From the NCBI RefSeq assembly GCF_004323595.1, contig NZ_AP019373.1:1054001-1118000 (forward strand): a DNA stretch of 64,000 nucleotides, in the 5' to 3' direction. Each line of letters starts with the position of its first letter. The stretch's first letter is position 1. The position numbers and the translations under genes are program-made. The notes beneath the pieces are model-generated. The model saw only the letters and a program-made list of their open reading frames with translations, ran no database searches and was not told where the DNA came from. Positions 20,014-30,144 of the stretch are shown here, one piece after another. The DNA comes from Sulfuricystis thermophila. GTDB lineage: Bacteria; Pseudomonadota; Gammaproteobacteria; Burkholderiales; Rhodocyclaceae.

Positions 20014-21267
20014 ATGCGTATTGTAGTGCTTGGAGCGGGACTGCTCGGTGTCGCCTCGGCCTGGTTCCTCGCCCGGGATGGTCACGAGGTGACCGTCATC
20101 GACCGTCAGCCCGGCCCGGCGCTGGAGACCAGCTTCGCCAACGGCGGGCAGATCTCGACCAGTCATGCCGAACCGTGGGCGAATCCCGCGACGCCGCTGA
20201 AGATCCTCAAATGGCTCGGTCGCGAGGATTCCCCGCTGTTGTGGCGGTTGCGTGCCGATGCCGCCCAATGGATCTGGGGATTGCGCTTCCTGCGCGAATG
20301 CACGCCCGAGCGCACACGCGCCAACATCCGCGCGATCCTCGCGCTGGCGCTCGACAGCCGCGCGCGCGTGAAAGCGTTGCGCCATGAGCTGGGGCTGGAA
20401 TACGATTGCCTGGAACGCGGCATCCTGCATTACTACACCGACGAGCAGGAATTCGCGCGTGCCATTCCCCAGGCCGAATTCATGCAGCAGTTCGGTTGCG
20501 AGCGCAGCGTCAAGTCGGCGGCGGAATGTCTGGCGATCGAGCCGGCGCTCAAGGATTCGACGCTGCCGATCGTCGGCGGCACCTACACGGCCGATGACGA
20601 ATCCGGCGATGCGCGGCGCTTTACCGTGGCCTTGGCCGGCCATTGCCGTCAGCACGGTGTGACGTTCCGCCACGGCTGCGCGGTCGCCGGCATCGAGGCC
20701 GCGGGGGGACGATTCAATGCGGTGCGGCTGGTCGATGACGAACGCATCGCGGCCGAGGCTTGCGTCGTTGCACTCGGCAGCTACACGCCTGGACTGTTGC
20801 GGCCGTTGGGCATGCGCCTGCCGATCTATCCCGCCAAGGGCTATTCGATCACCATTGCGCTGTCCCCCGATGCGCCGGCGCCGAGCGTGAGCCTGACCGA
20901 CGACGGCGCGAAGATCGTCTATTCACGCCTCGGCCAGCGCCTGCGCGTGGCCGGCACGGCCGAATTCACTGGCCTGGACACGTCGATCAATCCCGCGCGC
21001 ATCGCGCCGCTCATCCGCCGCGTGCGGCAGATCTTCCCGGGTCTCACATTCCGCGACGATGCCGTCGAGCCGTGGGCGGGCCTGCGTCCGGCCACGCCCG
21101 GCAACGTTCCGCTGATCGGTCCGACACCGATCGGCGGGCTGTATGTGAATGGCGGCCACGGCACGCTGGGCTGGACCATGGCGGTCGGCTCCGGCCGGCT
21201 GCTGGCCGATCTCGTTTCGGGGCATGCGCCGGCCATCGACCCTGCGCCTTACCGGATTCTGCGATAA
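20014..21267 (+). CDS. D-amino acid dehydrogenase, small subunit type
   Basis: This FAD enzyme of the DadA type oxidatively deaminates D-amino acids and passes electrons to the respiratory chain. The start at 20014 has AGGAA upstream and directly precedes the Rossmann motif VVLGAGLLGVASAWFLA; a frame open to 19927 would add 29 unrelated residues. The family sequence TSFANGGQISTSHAEPWANP near residue 40 and the C-terminal GLRPATPGNVPLIG and NGGHGTLGWTMA motifs are present. The 417-residue length is normal. No alanine racemase gene is adjacent. Confidence 0.93.
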   Translation: MRIVVLGAGLLGVASAWFLARDGHEVTVIDRQPGPALETSFANGGQISTSHAEPWANPATPLKILKWLGREDSPLLWRLRADAAQWIWGLRFLRECTPERTRANIRAILALALDSRARVKALRHELGLEYDCLERGILHYYTDEQEFARAIPQAEFMQQFGCERSVKSAAECLAIEPALKDSTLPIVGGTYTADDESGDARRFTVALAGHCRQHGVTFRHGCAVAGIEAAGGRFNAVRLVDDERIAAEACVVALGSYTPGLLRPLGMRLPIYPAKGYSITIALSPDAPAPSVSLTDDGAKIVYSRLGQRLRVAGTAEFTGLDTSINPARIAPLIRRVRQIFPGLTFRDDAVEPWAGLRPATPGNVPLIGPTPIGGLYVNGGHGTLGWTMAVGSGRLLADLVSGHAPAIDPAPYRILR

Positions 21268-21324
21268 TGCCGGCCCGCGCGGCCTGAATGGCCCTTCTTC
21301 TCCCTGCCGGACGCAGGCTTTCCG

Positions 21325-23094
21325 ATGACCGACACCCCCGACTCCTTCGCGGCGCTCGCGCTGCCACCGTATCTCCTTTCCGCGCTCGCCGAAGTCGGCT
21401 ATGAGACGCCGTCGCCGATCCAGGCCGCCTGCATCCCGCATCTGTTGGCCGGACGCGACCTGCTCGGCGAAGCGCAGACGGGCACCGGCAAGACGGCGGC
21501 GTTTGCGCTGCCGATCCTGGCGCGGCTCGATCTGGCCGACAAGCGCCCGCAGGCACTGGTGCTCGCACCGACGCGCGAGCTGGCGATCCAGGTCGCCGAA
21601 GCCTTCCAGAAATACGCGCACCAGATGCCGGGCTTCCACGTGCTGCCGATCTACGGCGGCCAGAGCATGGTGATCCAGCTGCGGGCGCTCTCCCGTGGCG
21701 CGCAGGTGATCGTCGGCACGCCGGGCCGCATCATGGATCACCTCGAACGGAAGAGCCTCGATCTTGGCCATCTGCGGACGCTGGTGCTCGATGAGGCCGA
21801 CGAGATGCTGCGCATGGGCTTCATCGACGATGTCGAATGGATCCTCGAACACACGCCGGCGACGCGACAGACGGCGCTGTTTTCGGCGACCATGCCGGAA
21901 CCGATCCGCCGCATCGCGAGCCGTTATCTGCGCGAGCCGCAGCAGGTCAAGATCCGCGCCGCGACGGCGACGGTGGCGACGATCAAGCAGAAATACTGGA
22001 AAGTCACCGGCGCCGACAAGCTCGAAGCGCTGACCCGCATGCTCGAAGTCGAGGAGGATTTCGAGGCGGCGATCGTCTTCGTGCGCACCAAGACCGCGAC
22101 GGTCGAACTCGCCGAACGGCTCGAAGCCCGCGGCTACGAGGCGGCGGCCTTGAACGGCGACATGACGCAGGGCCTGCGCGAGCAGGTGATCGAGCGGCTG
22201 AAGAACGGCAGTCTCGACATCGTCGTCGCCACCGATGTCGCCGCGCGCGGCCTGGACGTGCCGCGCATCAGCCATGTCATCAACTACGACATCCCTTACG
22301 ACGTCGAAGCCTACGTGCACCGCATCGGCCGCACCGGACGGGCGGGGCGGGCGGGTGTGGCGATCCTGTTCGTTTCCCCCCGCGAGATGAGGATGCTCAA
22401 GGCCATCGAGCGCGCGACGCGCCAGCCGATCGAGCCGGTTGGTTTGCCGAGCCGCGGCGAGGTGGCCGAACGACGGGTGCAGCAGTTCCGCCAGCAGATC
22501 CTCGACACGCTGGCGCAGGAAAATCTCGACTTCTTCTACGACGTGGTGCGGCGCATGGAAAGCGAAGACGGGCTGGCGACGCGCCAGATCGCCGCCGCGC
22601 TCGCCTTTCTCGCCCAGCGCGAGCGGCCATTGCGGCCGGAGGGGCTTGCAGAGCCGGAGGGTGCCGGCCAGATTTCACGCGGCGAGCCGACGCGTGCCGT
22701 CTCGCGAGCGCCGACTTTCGAGATGGCGCCAGAGAAGACCGAGCGCAAGCCGCGTCCCGCCCCGGCGCCCAAGCGCGATTTCGACCGTGCGCCGATCGTC
22801 CGCTACCGCATCGAAGTGGGCAGGAACCAGGGCGTGCTGCCGAAGGAAATCGTCGGCGCAATCGCCAACGAAGGCGGCATCGACGGTCGGCTGATCGGTC
22901 AGATCCACCTGTTCGACGACTACAGCACCGTCGAATTGCCGGAACTGCCGGCCGAAGTGCTCGACATCCTCAAACGCACGCGGGTGAGACACCTGCCGCT
23001 GAGGATCCGCCCGGCAAAGGCAGGCGAGGGCGACAAGCCGCGCGCCGCGCGCCGTCCGAGCGCCGCGACAGCCGATAGGCCGCGGCGTCGCTGA
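21325..23094 (+). CDS. deaD: DEAD-box RNA helicase, CsdA/DeaD type
   Basis: The 589-residue protein has the helicase core with Q motif (SPIQAACIP), Walker A AQTGTGKT, DEAD box VLDEADEML, SAT, and motif VI HRIGRTGRAGR. It ends with a DbpA-type RNA-binding domain (about residues 492-560; YRIEVGRNQGVLPKEIVGAIANEG split over this region) and a basic tail. Such helicases act in ribosome assembly and cold adaptation. The linker before the RNA-binding domain (codons 457-465) contains a dispersed-repeat copy read RAVSRAPTF. Confidence 0.95.
   Translation: MTDTPDSFAALALPPYLLSALAEVGYETPSPIQAACIPHLLAGRDLLGEAQTGTGKTAAFALPILARLDLADKRPQALVLAPTRELAIQVAEAFQKYAHQMPGFHVLPIYGGQSMVIQLRALSRGAQVIVGTPGRIMDHLERKSLDLGHLRTLVLDEADEMLRMGFIDDVEWILEHTPATRQTALFSATMPEPIRRIASRYLREPQQVKIRAATATVATIKQKYWKVTGADKLEALTRMLEVEEDFEAAIVFVRTKTATVELAERLEARGYEAAALNGDMTQGLREQVIERLKNGSLDIVVATDVAARGLDVPRISHVINYDIPYDVEAYVHRIGRTGRAGRAGVAILFVSPREMRMLKAIERATRQPIEPVGLPSRGEVAERRVQQFRQQILDTLAQENLDFFYDVVRRMESEDGLATRQIAAALAFLAQRERPLRPEGLAEPEGAGQISRGEPTRAVSRAPTFEMAPEKTERKPRPAPAPKRDFDRAPIVRYRIEVGRNQGVLPKEIVGAIANEGGIDGRLIGQIHLFDDYSTVELPELPAEVLDILKRTRVRHLPLRIRPAKAGEGDKPRAARRPSAATADRPRRR
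22694..22718 (-). repeat. dispersed 25-bp repeat, copy 7
   Basis: Minus-strand consensus with spacer GAGA and one core change (GCTCGC for GCTGGC). It lies in the linker of the DEAD-box helicase. Confidence 0.88.
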
Positions 23095-23177
23095 GGGAAC
23101 GCCGAAGCAAGCCGCAAGCGAGACGCCGCGCAACACAGCGATGCACCCGCGCCGCAATTTGATCGGCGGTTGCCTGA

Positions 23178-24332
23178 TCACTGGATCAGCGTCCAGCGCC
23201 CGTTCTTCACCGTCATCATCACGCGGGCGCGGGCATCCATGCCGTTGTGATTCTGCGGCGTCATGTTGAACACGCCCTGCGCGCCAACCAGTTCCTTCGT
23301 TTGTTCGAGCGCCTCGCGCAGTGCGGCGCGAAATTCGGCACTGCCGGGCTGGGCTTTTTTGAGCGCGACGGGAATCGCCTTTTGCAGCAACAGCCCTGCG
23401 TCCCAGGTGTTGGCGCCGAAGGTCGAGGTCGTGCCGGCGCCGAATTTCGCGTCATAGGCTTTGATATAGCCTTGCGCGACGGCCTTGATCGGGTTGCTCG
23501 CCGGCAGGTCGTCTGCCACCAGCATCGGGCCGCCGGCCATCAGCGTGCCCTCGACTTTGGCGCCGCCGATACGGATGAAATCGTTGGTGGCGACGCCGTG
23601 GGTCTGGTAGAGCCTGCCCTTATAGCCCTTTTCCAACAGCGTCGCCTGGGGCAGCACGGCCGGGCCACCGGTCGCGGCGATGAACACCGCATCGGGCTTC
23701 GCGGCGATGATCTTCAGCGCTTGACCGATCACCGACTGGTCGGTGCGCGTGAAGCGTTCGTTGGCGACGATCTTCAAACCCGCTTTCTCGGCCATCGGCG
23801 CGAAGACTTTGTACCAGTTCTCGCCATAGGGATCGTTGAAGCCAATGAAGCCGAGCGTCTTGATGCCGCTGGCGACCATGTGCTCGATCACCGCCTCGGC
23901 GATCAGGTCGTCGTTCTGCGTGGTCTTGAACACCCACTTCTTTTTTTCATCCATCGGCAGCACGATCGCCGACGAGCCGACCGTCGTTACCAGCGGCACC
24001 TTCGCCTCGGCGACGAAGTCGAGGATCGCCAGTGCGGCTGGGGTCGTCGTCGGGCCGATCAGTGCATCGACCTTGTGCTCGGTCAAGAGCTTCTTGACGT
24101 TGGTGACGGCATTGGTCGGGTCGGAGGCGTCGTCGAGCACGACATATTCGACCTTCTGCCCGCCGATCTCGGTGGGCAGCAGCGAAACCGTATTCTTCTG
24201 CGGGATGCCGATCACGGCGGTGACCCCGGTCGAAGAAGCGATCACGCCGATCTTGATGTCGGCCAGCGCATCGAAGGTCAGGCAGCACAGCGAGAGTAGG
24301 GTGGCAAGGAGAGGGAATGCGGGGCGGAGCAT
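23178..24332 (-). CDS. periplasmic branched-chain amino acid-type ABC binding protein
   Basis: The 384-residue protein has a signal peptide (MLRPAFPLLATLLSLCCLTFDALA) and then a type I periplasmic-binding fold of the LivJ/LivK group (IKIGVIASSTGVTAVIG, DDASDPTNAV, VPLVTTVGSSAIV, GFNDPYGENWYKVF). Ligand is not predictable from sequence; many homologues bind aromatic acids or amino acids. No permease or ATPase genes lie beside it, so it is an orphan here. It is convergent with deaD and starts 46 bases upstream of the lpxH stop region on the same strand. Confidence 0.9.
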   Translation of the reverse strand: MLRPAFPLLATLLSLCCLTFDALADIKIGVIASSTGVTAVIGIPQKNTVSLLPTEIGGQKVEYVVLDDASDPTNAVTNVKKLLTEHKVDALIGPTTTPAALAILDFVAEAKVPLVTTVGSSAIVLPMDEKKKWVFKTTQNDDLIAEAVIEHMVASGIKTLGFIGFNDPYGENWYKVFAPMAEKAGLKIVANERFTRTDQSVIGQALKIIAAKPDAVFIAATGGPAVLPQATLLEKGYKGRLYQTHGVATNDFIRIGGAKVEGTLMAGGPMLVADDLPASNPIKAVAQGYIKAYDAKFGAGTTSTFGANTWDAGLLLQKAIPVALKKAQPGSAEFRAALREALEQTKELVGAQGVFNMTPQNHNGMDARARVMMTVKNGRWTLIQ

Positions 24333-24377
24333 GATGGGGTCCTGTGGGTTGAGATGCTTCGGGATTATCGGCATCGC

Positions 24378-25103
24378 TCAGCGTAGGTCAAGCCAGCGCC
24401 AGCCTGCCGGTTCGCAGAAGAGGGCGTTGCCGCGGCCGGGATGCCAGTCGCCGAGCACCCAGCGCGTGCAGATCTTGCCATTGAGGACATACTCATGGCG
24501 GCCCTGCCGGTGGGTGTGGCCGTGGATCAATGCTTCGGCACGATGCTCGACGAACCAGGCGGTGACGGCATCGGCATTGACGTCCATGATCTCTGCCGGT
24601 TTGTGCCGTTTCTCCGTCTCGCTCATCATCCGTAGCGTTTCGATCTCGCGCTTGCGATCCGCCAGCGGGCGGGCGAGGAAGGCCGCGCGCCACGCCGGGT
24701 CGCGCACTTGGGCGCGGAAACGCTGGTAATCGACATCGTCGGTACACAGCGCATCGCCATGCGTCAGCAGCGTTTTCACGCCCGCGATGTCGCGCACACA
24801 GGGGTCCGGCAGCAGGGTGAGACCGGCAGCATGGGCGAAATCTTCGCCGACCAGGAAATCGCGGTTGCCGGCCATGAATTCGAGCCGCACGCCGCGGTCG
24901 GACAGCGTGCGCAAAGCCGCGACGATCCGGGCATTGAAGGGATCGGCCAGATCGTCATCCCCCGCCCAGTAGTCGAACAGGTCGCCGAGAATCGTCAGAC
25001 GCTCCGCCCTACGTGCCGGCCCGGCGAGGAAATCGAGGAAGGTCTGCACCGTCCCCGGCTCAGCCGGGGCAAGATGCAGGTCCGAGATGAACAGCTCGCT
25101 CAG
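24378..25103 (-). CDS. lpxH: UDP-2,3-diacylglucosamine diphosphatase, apparent CTG start
   Basis: LpxH hydrolyses UDP-2,3-diacylglucosamine to lipid X in lipid A synthesis. Calcineurin-type metal motifs are all present: [28 protein letters not shown] and HGHTHR. The first of these begins four residues after the probable start, so the start must lie before it. No ATG, GTG or TTG is in frame there. CTG at 25103, overlapping the ppiB stop as CTGA, is the only plausible initiator and gives [11 protein letters not shown] and 241 residues. The next ATG would remove two metal-binding motifs. Confidence 0.9.
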   Translation of the reverse strand: MSELFISDLHLAPAEPGTVQTFLDFLAGPARRAERLTILGDLFDYWAGDDDLADPFNARIVAALRTLSDRGVRLEFMAGNRDFLVGEDFAHAAGLTLLPDPCVRDIAGVKTLLTHGDALCTDDVDYQRFRAQVRDPAWRAAFLARPLADRKREIETLRMMSETEKRHKPAEIMDVNADAVTAWFVEHRAEALIHGHTHRQGRHEYVLNGKICTRWVLGDWHPGRGNALFCEPAGWRWLDLR

Positions 25104-25591
25104 ACGACTTCTGCCTTTTCGATGACGACGTCCTCGACGGGGACATCCTGGTGGAAACCCTTGTTGCCGGTCCTCACGCGCTTGATCTTGTCGACGACGT
25201 CCATGCCCTCGACGACGTGCCCGAACACGCAGTAGCCCCAGCCGTTGCCCGACGGCGCACGGAAATCGAGGAAGTCGTTGTCGGCGACGTTGATGAAGAA
25301 CTGCGCGGTGGCCGAGTGCGGGTCCGAGGTGCGCGCCATCGCGATCGTGCCACGCTGGTTTTTCAGACCATTGGCCGCCTCGTTCTCGATCGGCGCGTTG
25401 GTCGGCTTCTGCTTCATGCCGGGTAGGAAGCCGCCCCCCTGGATCATGAAGCCGTCGATGACACGGTGGAAGATCGTGCCGTCGTAATGGCCGGCCTTGA
25501 CGTAATCGAGGAAGTTGGCGACGGTCTTCGGTGCCTTCTCGGCGTCGAGTTCGAGGGTGATGGTGCCAAGGTTGGTGGTGAGCTTGATCAT
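25100..25591 (-). CDS. ppiB: cytosolic cyclophilin-type peptidyl-prolyl isomerase
   Basis: The 163-residue protein has no signal peptide and carries the cyclophilin signatures [31 protein letters not shown] and [17 protein letters not shown]. It matches PpiB in length. It lies 12 bases after the exported paralogue, and its stop overlaps the start of lpxH. The ppiA-ppiB-lpxH order is common among betaproteobacteria. Confidence 0.95.
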   Translation of the reverse strand: MIKLTTNLGTITLELDAEKAPKTVANFLDYVKAGHYDGTIFHRVIDGFMIQGGGFLPGMKQKPTNAPIENEAANGLKNQRGTIAMARTSDPHSATAQFFINVADNDFLDFRAPSGNGWGYCVFGHVVEGMDVVDKIKRVRTGNKGFHQDVPVEDVVIEKAEVV

Positions 25592-25603
25592 GTCGGGGGT
25601 TCC

Positions 25604-26164
25604 TTATTTCTTGTCGAGGATGCGGGCGGATTCGATGACGACGGGGGTGAGCGGGACGTTTTGGTGGAAGCCGGCATTGCCGGTGGGGACCTTGGCGATT
25701 TTCTGCACGACATCGAGACCCCGCACGACCTGGCCGAATACTGCATAGCCCCAGCCGTCCTGGCCAGGGTAGTCGAGGAAGGCATTGTCCTTGACGTTGA
25801 TGAAGAACTGCGCCGCGGCCGAGTGTGGATCGCGCGTCCTGGCCATCGCGATGCTGCCGGTGACGTTCTTGAGGCCGTTCTTGGCCTCGTTGGGGATCGG
25901 CGCGCGCGTGGGTTTTTCCTTCATGTCGGGCGTCATGCCGCCGCCCTGGATCATGAAGCCGTCGATGACGCGGTGGAAGATCGTGCCGTCGTAGAAACCG
26001 TCCTTGACGTACTGCATGAAGTTCTCGGTGGTCTTTGGCGCTCTGGCGGCATCGAGTTCGAGAACGATCACGCCGAGACTGGTCTTCAGCTCGACCTGGG
26101 GGTTGGCGGCCGCGGCGGCCAGCGAGAAAAGCAGTGCGGACAACAGGGCAAAGAGGTGCTTCAT
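25604..26164 (-). CDS. ppiA: periplasmic cyclophilin-type peptidyl-prolyl isomerase
   Basis: The 186-residue protein begins with a signal peptide ([20 protein letters not shown]) and contains the same cyclophilin motifs as its downstream paralogue ([32 protein letters not shown]). The close similarity of the two suggests an old tandem duplication. It is divergent from cysS. Overlapping -10-like hexamers lie in the shared gap: TAGAAT towards ppiA and TATGAT towards cysS, at 26191-26200. Confidence 0.95.
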   Translation of the reverse strand: MKHLFALLSALLFSLAAAAANPQVELKTSLGVIVLELDAARAPKTTENFMQYVKDGFYDGTIFHRVIDGFMIQGGGMTPDMKEKPTRAPIPNEAKNGLKNVTGSIAMARTRDPHSAAAQFFINVKDNAFLDYPGQDGWGYAVFGQVVRGLDVVQKIAKVPTGNAGFHQNVPLTPVVIESARILDKK

Positions 26165-26231
26165 GGGCTCTCCTGGCAGAACAAAACACGTATGATTCTA
26201 GCCTTTCGTTCGACGCTTTCCGCATCCTGCC

Positions 26232-27611
26232 ATGCTGAAAATCTACAACTCGCTGACCCGCACCCTGCAGGAATTCGTGCCCATCGAGCCGGGCAAAGTG
26301 CGGCTCTACGTCTGCGGCATGACCGTCTACGACTACTGCCATCTCGGCCACGCCCGCGTGCTGGTGGTCTTCGACATGGTGGTGCGCTGGCTCAAGGCCA
26401 GCGGCTATCAGGTCACCTATGTGCGCAACATCACCGACATCGACGACAAGATCATCAAGCGCGCCGCGGAAAACGGCGAATCGATCCGTAGTCTCACCGA
26501 TCGCTTCATCGCGGCGATGCACGAGGATGCCGACGCTTTAGGCGTGGCGCGGCCCGATTTCGAACCACGTGCCACCGAATACGTGCCGGCGATGCAGGAG
26601 CTGATCGCCAAGCTGGAAAAGAACGGCTATGCCTATGTCGCCGCCAACGGCGACGTCTGCTATGCAGTACGCAAGTTTCCCGGCTATGGCAAGCTTTCCG
26701 GCAAATCGCTCGAAGACCTGCGCGCCGGCAGTCGTGTCGATGTCATGGAAGGCAAGCACGATCCGCTCGACTTCGTGCTCTGGAAACACGCGAAGCCGGA
26801 GGAGGGCGCCGAGGTCAAGTGGGATTCGCCGTGGGGGCCGGGACGTCCCGGCTGGCACATCGAATGCTCGGCGATGAGCTCGCGCCTCTTGGGCGAGCAC
26901 TTCGACATCCACGGCGGCGGCCAGGATTTGCAGTTCCCGCACCACGAGAACGAGATCGCGCAATCCGAAGGGGCGCATGGCCATACCTTCGTCAATTACT
27001 GGATGCACAACGGCTTCGTGCGCGTCGATGACGAGAAGATGTCGAAATCGCTCGGCAACTTCTTCACCATCCGCGAAGTCCTCTGGAAATACCATCCCGA
27101 AGTCGTGCGTTTCTTCATCCTGCGCGCGCACTATCGCAGCCCGCTGAATTACTCGGATGCCCATCTCGAGGATGCGAAGGTCGCGCTCACCCGCCTCTAC
27201 ACCGCGCTGAAAGGATTCGTTGTCGAAGCTCGGGTGGATTGGCACGAAGCGCATGCGCAACGTTTCAAAGCGGCGATGGACGACGACTTCGCCACGCCGG
27301 AAGCGATCGCGGTGCTGTTCGATCTCGCCAATGAGGTGAATCGCAGCAAGGACGCACGACTGGCCGCGCAGCTGAAGGGCTTGGGTGGCGTATTGGGCCT
27401 GCTGCAACGCGATCCGCTCGAATTCCTGCAAGCTGGGCCCGTCGCGGGCGAGAGCATGAGCACGGCGGAAATCGACGCCAAGGTCGCCGCCCGCACCGCC
27501 GCGAAGAAGGCAAAGAACTTCGCCGAAGCCGACCGCATCCGCGACGAACTGAAAGCCGCCGGCATCATCCTCGAAGACGGCCCGCAAGGCACCACCTGGC
27601 GGCGGGCGTAA
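26232..27611 (+). CDS. cysS: cysteinyl-tRNA synthetase
   Basis: The class I synthetase charges tRNA-Cys. The 459-residue protein has the N-terminal zinc cysteine in [10 protein letters not shown], the HIGH motif in [21 protein letters not shown] with the second zinc cysteine, HHENEIAQ, and KMSKS in [11 protein letters not shown]. The length is normal. The stop codon overlaps the first two bases of a dispersed-repeat copy (27610-27634) that fills the gap before accA. Confidence 0.97.
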   Translation: MLKIYNSLTRTLQEFVPIEPGKVRLYVCGMTVYDYCHLGHARVLVVFDMVVRWLKASGYQVTYVRNITDIDDKIIKRAAENGESIRSLTDRFIAAMHEDADALGVARPDFEPRATEYVPAMQELIAKLEKNGYAYVAANGDVCYAVRKFPGYGKLSGKSLEDLRAGSRVDVMEGKHDPLDFVLWKHAKPEEGAEVKWDSPWGPGRPGWHIECSAMSSRLLGEHFDIHGGGQDLQFPHHENEIAQSEGAHGHTFVNYWMHNGFVRVDDEKMSKSLGNFFTIREVLWKYHPEVVRFFILRAHYRSPLNYSDAHLEDAKVALTRLYTALKGFVVEARVDWHEAHAQRFKAAMDDDFATPEAIAVLFDLANEVNRSKDARLAAQLKGLGGVLGLLQRDPLEFLQAGPVAGESMSTAEIDAKVAARTAAKKAKNFAEADRIRDELKAAGIILEDGPQGTTWRRA

Positions 27612-27634
27612 AGTCGGCGCTGGCGGAGCGGCAC
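27610..27634 (+). repeat. dispersed 25-bp repeat, copy 8
   Basis: Consensus with spacer GGAG, preceded by AAAG. Its first two bases are the last of the cysS stop codon, and it fills the gap before accA. Confidence 0.93.
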
Positions 27635-27641
27635 CCTCCGG

Positions 27642-27647
27642 TAGAAT
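27642..27647 (+). promoter_or_regulatory. candidate -10 element immediately before accA
   Basis: TAGAAT ends seven bases before the accA ATG, so a transcript started from it would begin at or next to the start codon. No convincing -35 hexamer is seen; the region where it should be lies in the dispersed repeat. Confidence 0.35.
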
Positions 27648-27654
27648 CCCCACC

Positions 27655-28623
27655 ATGAAGACGACCTTTCTGGATTTCGAGCAGCCGATCGCCGAGCTCG
27701 AGGAGAAAATCGAGCAGTTGCGTTATGTTCAGGACGACTCGGCGGTGGATATCTCTGACGAGATCGGCCGGCTGGAGAGCAAGAGCGCGGCGCTCGTCAA
27801 GGAGATCTACGCCAAGCTGACGCCCTGGCAGATCGCGCAGGTGGCGCGTCATCCGCAGCGCCCCTATACCCTCGATTACATCGGCATGATCTTTACCGAT
27901 TTCGTCGAGCTGCACGGCGATCGCGCGTTCGCCGACGATCCGGCGATCGTCGGGGGGCTCGCGCGTTTCAATGGCCAGTCCTGTATGGTGATCGGCCATC
28001 AGAAGGGGCGCGACACCAAAGAAAAGATCCATCGCAATTTCGGCATGCCCCGGCCCGAGGGCTATCGCAAGGCGCTGCGGCTGATGCGTCTGGCGGAAAA
28101 GTTCGGCATGCCGGTGTTCACCTTCGTCGATACGCCCGGCGCCTATCCGGGCATCGGTGCCGAAGAACGCGGCCAGTCCGAGGCGATCGGCCGCAATCTG
28201 TATGTGATGGCCGAGCTGAAGGTGCCGCTGGTGTGCACGATCATCGGCGAGGGCGGGTCGGGCGGTGCGCTGGCGATCGCCCAGGGCGACGTGGTGATGA
28301 TGCTGCAATACGCGACCTATTCGGTGATTTCGCCCGAGGGCTGCGCGTCGATCCTCTGGAAGAGCGCGGAGCGCGCGCCCGATGCGGCCGAGACGCTGGG
28401 GATCACGGCTTCGCGCCTGAAGACCCTCGGTCTGATCGATCGCGTCATCAATGAACCGCCGGGCGGCGCACACCGCGATCCGCGTGCGGCCGCGAGCGCG
28501 CTGAAGAAGGCCTTGCAGGATGCGCTGCGCGGTCTGCAGGGGCTCTCTGCCGACGAACTCGTCGAGCGCCGTTACCAGCGCTTGATGGGTCATGGCAAAT
28601 TCAAGGAACTCGCCACCCATTGA
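27655..28623 (+). CDS. accA: acetyl-CoA carboxylase carboxyltransferase alpha subunit
   Basis: AccA with AccD transfers the carboxyl group from biotin to acetyl-CoA, the first committed step of fatty-acid synthesis. The 322-residue protein starts [15 protein letters not shown], has the crotonase-type core ([37 protein letters not shown]) and the [11 protein letters not shown] motif. The tilS frame starts inside its last codons. No clear ribosome binding site precedes the ATG. Confidence 0.97.
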   Translation: MKTTFLDFEQPIAELEEKIEQLRYVQDDSAVDISDEIGRLESKSAALVKEIYAKLTPWQIAQVARHPQRPYTLDYIGMIFTDFVELHGDRAFADDPAIVGGLARFNGQSCMVIGHQKGRDTKEKIHRNFGMPRPEGYRKALRLMRLAEKFGMPVFTFVDTPGAYPGIGAEERGQSEAIGRNLYVMAELKVPLVCTIIGEGGSGGALAIAQGDVVMMLQYATYSVISPEGCASILWKSAERAPDAAETLGITASRLKTLGLIDRVINEPPGGAHRDPRAAASALKKALQDALRGLQGLSADELVERRYQRLMGHGKFKELATH

Positions 28624-29566
28624 GCGGCTGACAGCCGCGCTGGCAGCCTCATTGGCTCGCCATGCGCCGCCCGGCGCCCGGCTGGTGGTCGGATTGTCCG
28701 GCGGCATCGATTCCGTCGTCCTGTTGCACGCCTTGGCTCGGCTGCGTCCGGAAGGACTTTCTGCATTGCATGTCCATCACGGCTTGAGTCCGCATGCCGA
28801 TGCCTGGGCGGATTTCTGCGCCGACTATGCGCGCAGTCTGGGTGTGCCCTTCCGATGCGAACGTGTGATCGTCGAACGCGGCTCTTCAGATGGGCTAGAG
28901 GCGGCGGCGCGGCGCGCGCGCCATGCGGTGTTCGCGCGCACGCCGGCGGACTGGATCGTGCTCGCCCATCAGCGCGACGATCAGGCCGAGACCTTGCTGT
29001 TCAATCTGTTGCGTGGTGCGGGGCTTGCAGGCGCCGCGGCGATGCAGGAGGCGAGCGGTCGGCTGCTGCGGCCGCTGCTCGACGTTAGCCGCGCCGAGAT
29101 CGCGGCGTATGCTGAAGCGCAGCACCTGGCCTGGATCGAGGATGAGAGCAATGCCGACATCCGCCACACGCGCAATTTCCTGCGCCATTGCATCCTGAAG
29201 CCGCTGGTGCGCCGCTTTCCGGCGGCGACACGCAATCTCGCCGCCGCTGCGGCGCGGTTCAATGAGGCGCAAGAGCTGCTCGACGATCTGGCGCGCCTCG
29301 ATCTGGCGGGCTCAGAGGGCTTTCCGCTCGACATCGCGCGGCTGAAGGCGCTGCCCGAGCCGCGCGCGCGCAATGCGCTGCGTTACCTGCTGGCGCGGCA
29401 GCAGGTGGCGATCCCGAGCGAGGCGCGTCTGCGCGAGGCGCTCAGGCAGATGCTCACGGCAGGTGTCGATCGACATCCGGTCATGCGGCTCGGCGCCCAT
29501 CGTCTGCTGCGCCGTCGCGGCCTGATCTATCTGGAACCCGGCGGGCCGAGCAGCGAGAGCCGCTGA
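28592..29566 (+). CDS. tilS: tRNA-Ile lysidine synthase, short form
   Basis: TilS modifies C34 of the AUA-reading tRNA-Ile to lysidine. The PP-loop motif [16 protein letters not shown] lies near residue 32, and [22 protein letters not shown] and [15 protein letters not shown] follow. At 324 residues the protein is about 100 shorter than the Escherichia coli enzyme and ends after the middle helical domain, so the C-terminal tRNA-binding domains are absent. The gene overlaps the accA end by 32 bases and the convergent regulator gene by 40 bases. A TTG at 28652 is an alternative start. Confidence 0.92.
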   Translation: MANSRNSPPIERLTAALAASLARHAPPGARLVVGLSGGIDSVVLLHALARLRPEGLSALHVHHGLSPHADAWADFCADYARSLGVPFRCERVIVERGSSDGLEAAARRARHAVFARTPADWIVLAHQRDDQAETLLFNLLRGAGLAGAAAMQEASGRLLRPLLDVSRAEIAAYAEAQHLAWIEDESNADIRHTRNFLRHCILKPLVRRFPAATRNLAAAAARFNEAQELLDDLARLDLAGSEGFPLDIARLKALPEPRARNALRYLLARQQVAIPSEARLREALRQMLTAGVDRHPVMRLGAHRLLRRRGLIYLEPGGPSSESR

Positions 29567-30144
29567 GCGAGCTCGACTGCGGAGCGCACGCCCATCTTTT
29601 CGAAGATGTGCGCGCGGTGCACTTCGACGGTGCGCATCGCGATCGACAGCTCGTCGGCGATCACCTTGTTGAGCTTGCCAGCGAGAATGCGCTCCATCAC
29701 CTCGCGTTCGCGTTCGGTGAGGGTGGCGAGCCGTTCCAGCACCGCGGCTTTCATGCCGTCCTGCCAGCGCCGATTTTGCTCATGCTGCAGTGCCTCATGC
29801 ACGCGGTCGGCGAGTTCGTTGTCGTTGAACGGTTTCTCGATGAAGTCGAAGGCGCCGCGCTTCAAGGCTTTCACTGCCAGCGGCACGTCGCCATGGCCGG
29901 TGAGGAAGATCACCGGCATCGCGCAGCCGCGCTCGATCAGGCGCTCATGCAGTTCGCTGCCGGTCATGCCGCCCATGCGCAGGTCGAGGATCAGGCAGCC
30001 GCTCATCTCGTCGCTGTAGTCGGCGAGAAAGGCTTCGGCCGATTCCCAGGCTCGGCAGGGAATGCCGCGCGAACGCAGCAGCCAGGGGATCGCGTCGCGG
30101 AGCGCGGCGTCGTCATCGACGATATAGGCCATGCCGGTGGTCAT
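29527..30144 (-). CDS. FixJ-family two-component response regulator
   Basis: The 205-residue protein has an N-terminal receiver domain (YIVDDDAALRDAI; phosphoacceptor Asp in CLILDLRMGG; conserved Lys in FIEKPF) and a C-terminal LuxR-type helix-turn-helix (LTEREREVMERILAG, SIAMRTVEVHRAHIFEKMGV). The start at 30144 overlaps the kinase stop as ATGA; upstream ATGs would extend into the kinase end. The interdomain linker (codons 123-131) is formed by a dispersed-repeat copy read NRRWQDGMK. Target genes are unknown. Confidence 0.93.
   Translation of the reverse strand: MTTGMAYIVDDDAALRDAIPWLLRSRGIPCRAWESAEAFLADYSDEMSGCLILDLRMGGMTGSELHERLIERGCAMPVIFLTGHGDVPLAVKALKRGAFDFIEKPFNDNELADRVHEALQHEQNRRWQDGMKAAVLERLATLTEREREVMERILAGKLNKVIADELSIAMRTVEVHRAHIFEKMGVRSAVELAQRLSLLGPPGSR
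29753..29777 (-). repeat. dispersed 25-bp repeat, copy 9
   Basis: Minus-strand consensus with spacer AGGA, last base T, preceded by AAAA. It lies in the linker of the FixJ-type regulator. Confidence 0.9.

Noticed and set aside
25591-25604. Frameshift between the two cyclophilin genes, as one broken gene
   Set aside because: Each has its own start, full motif set and stop; one has a signal peptide and the other lacks it, so they are two genes.
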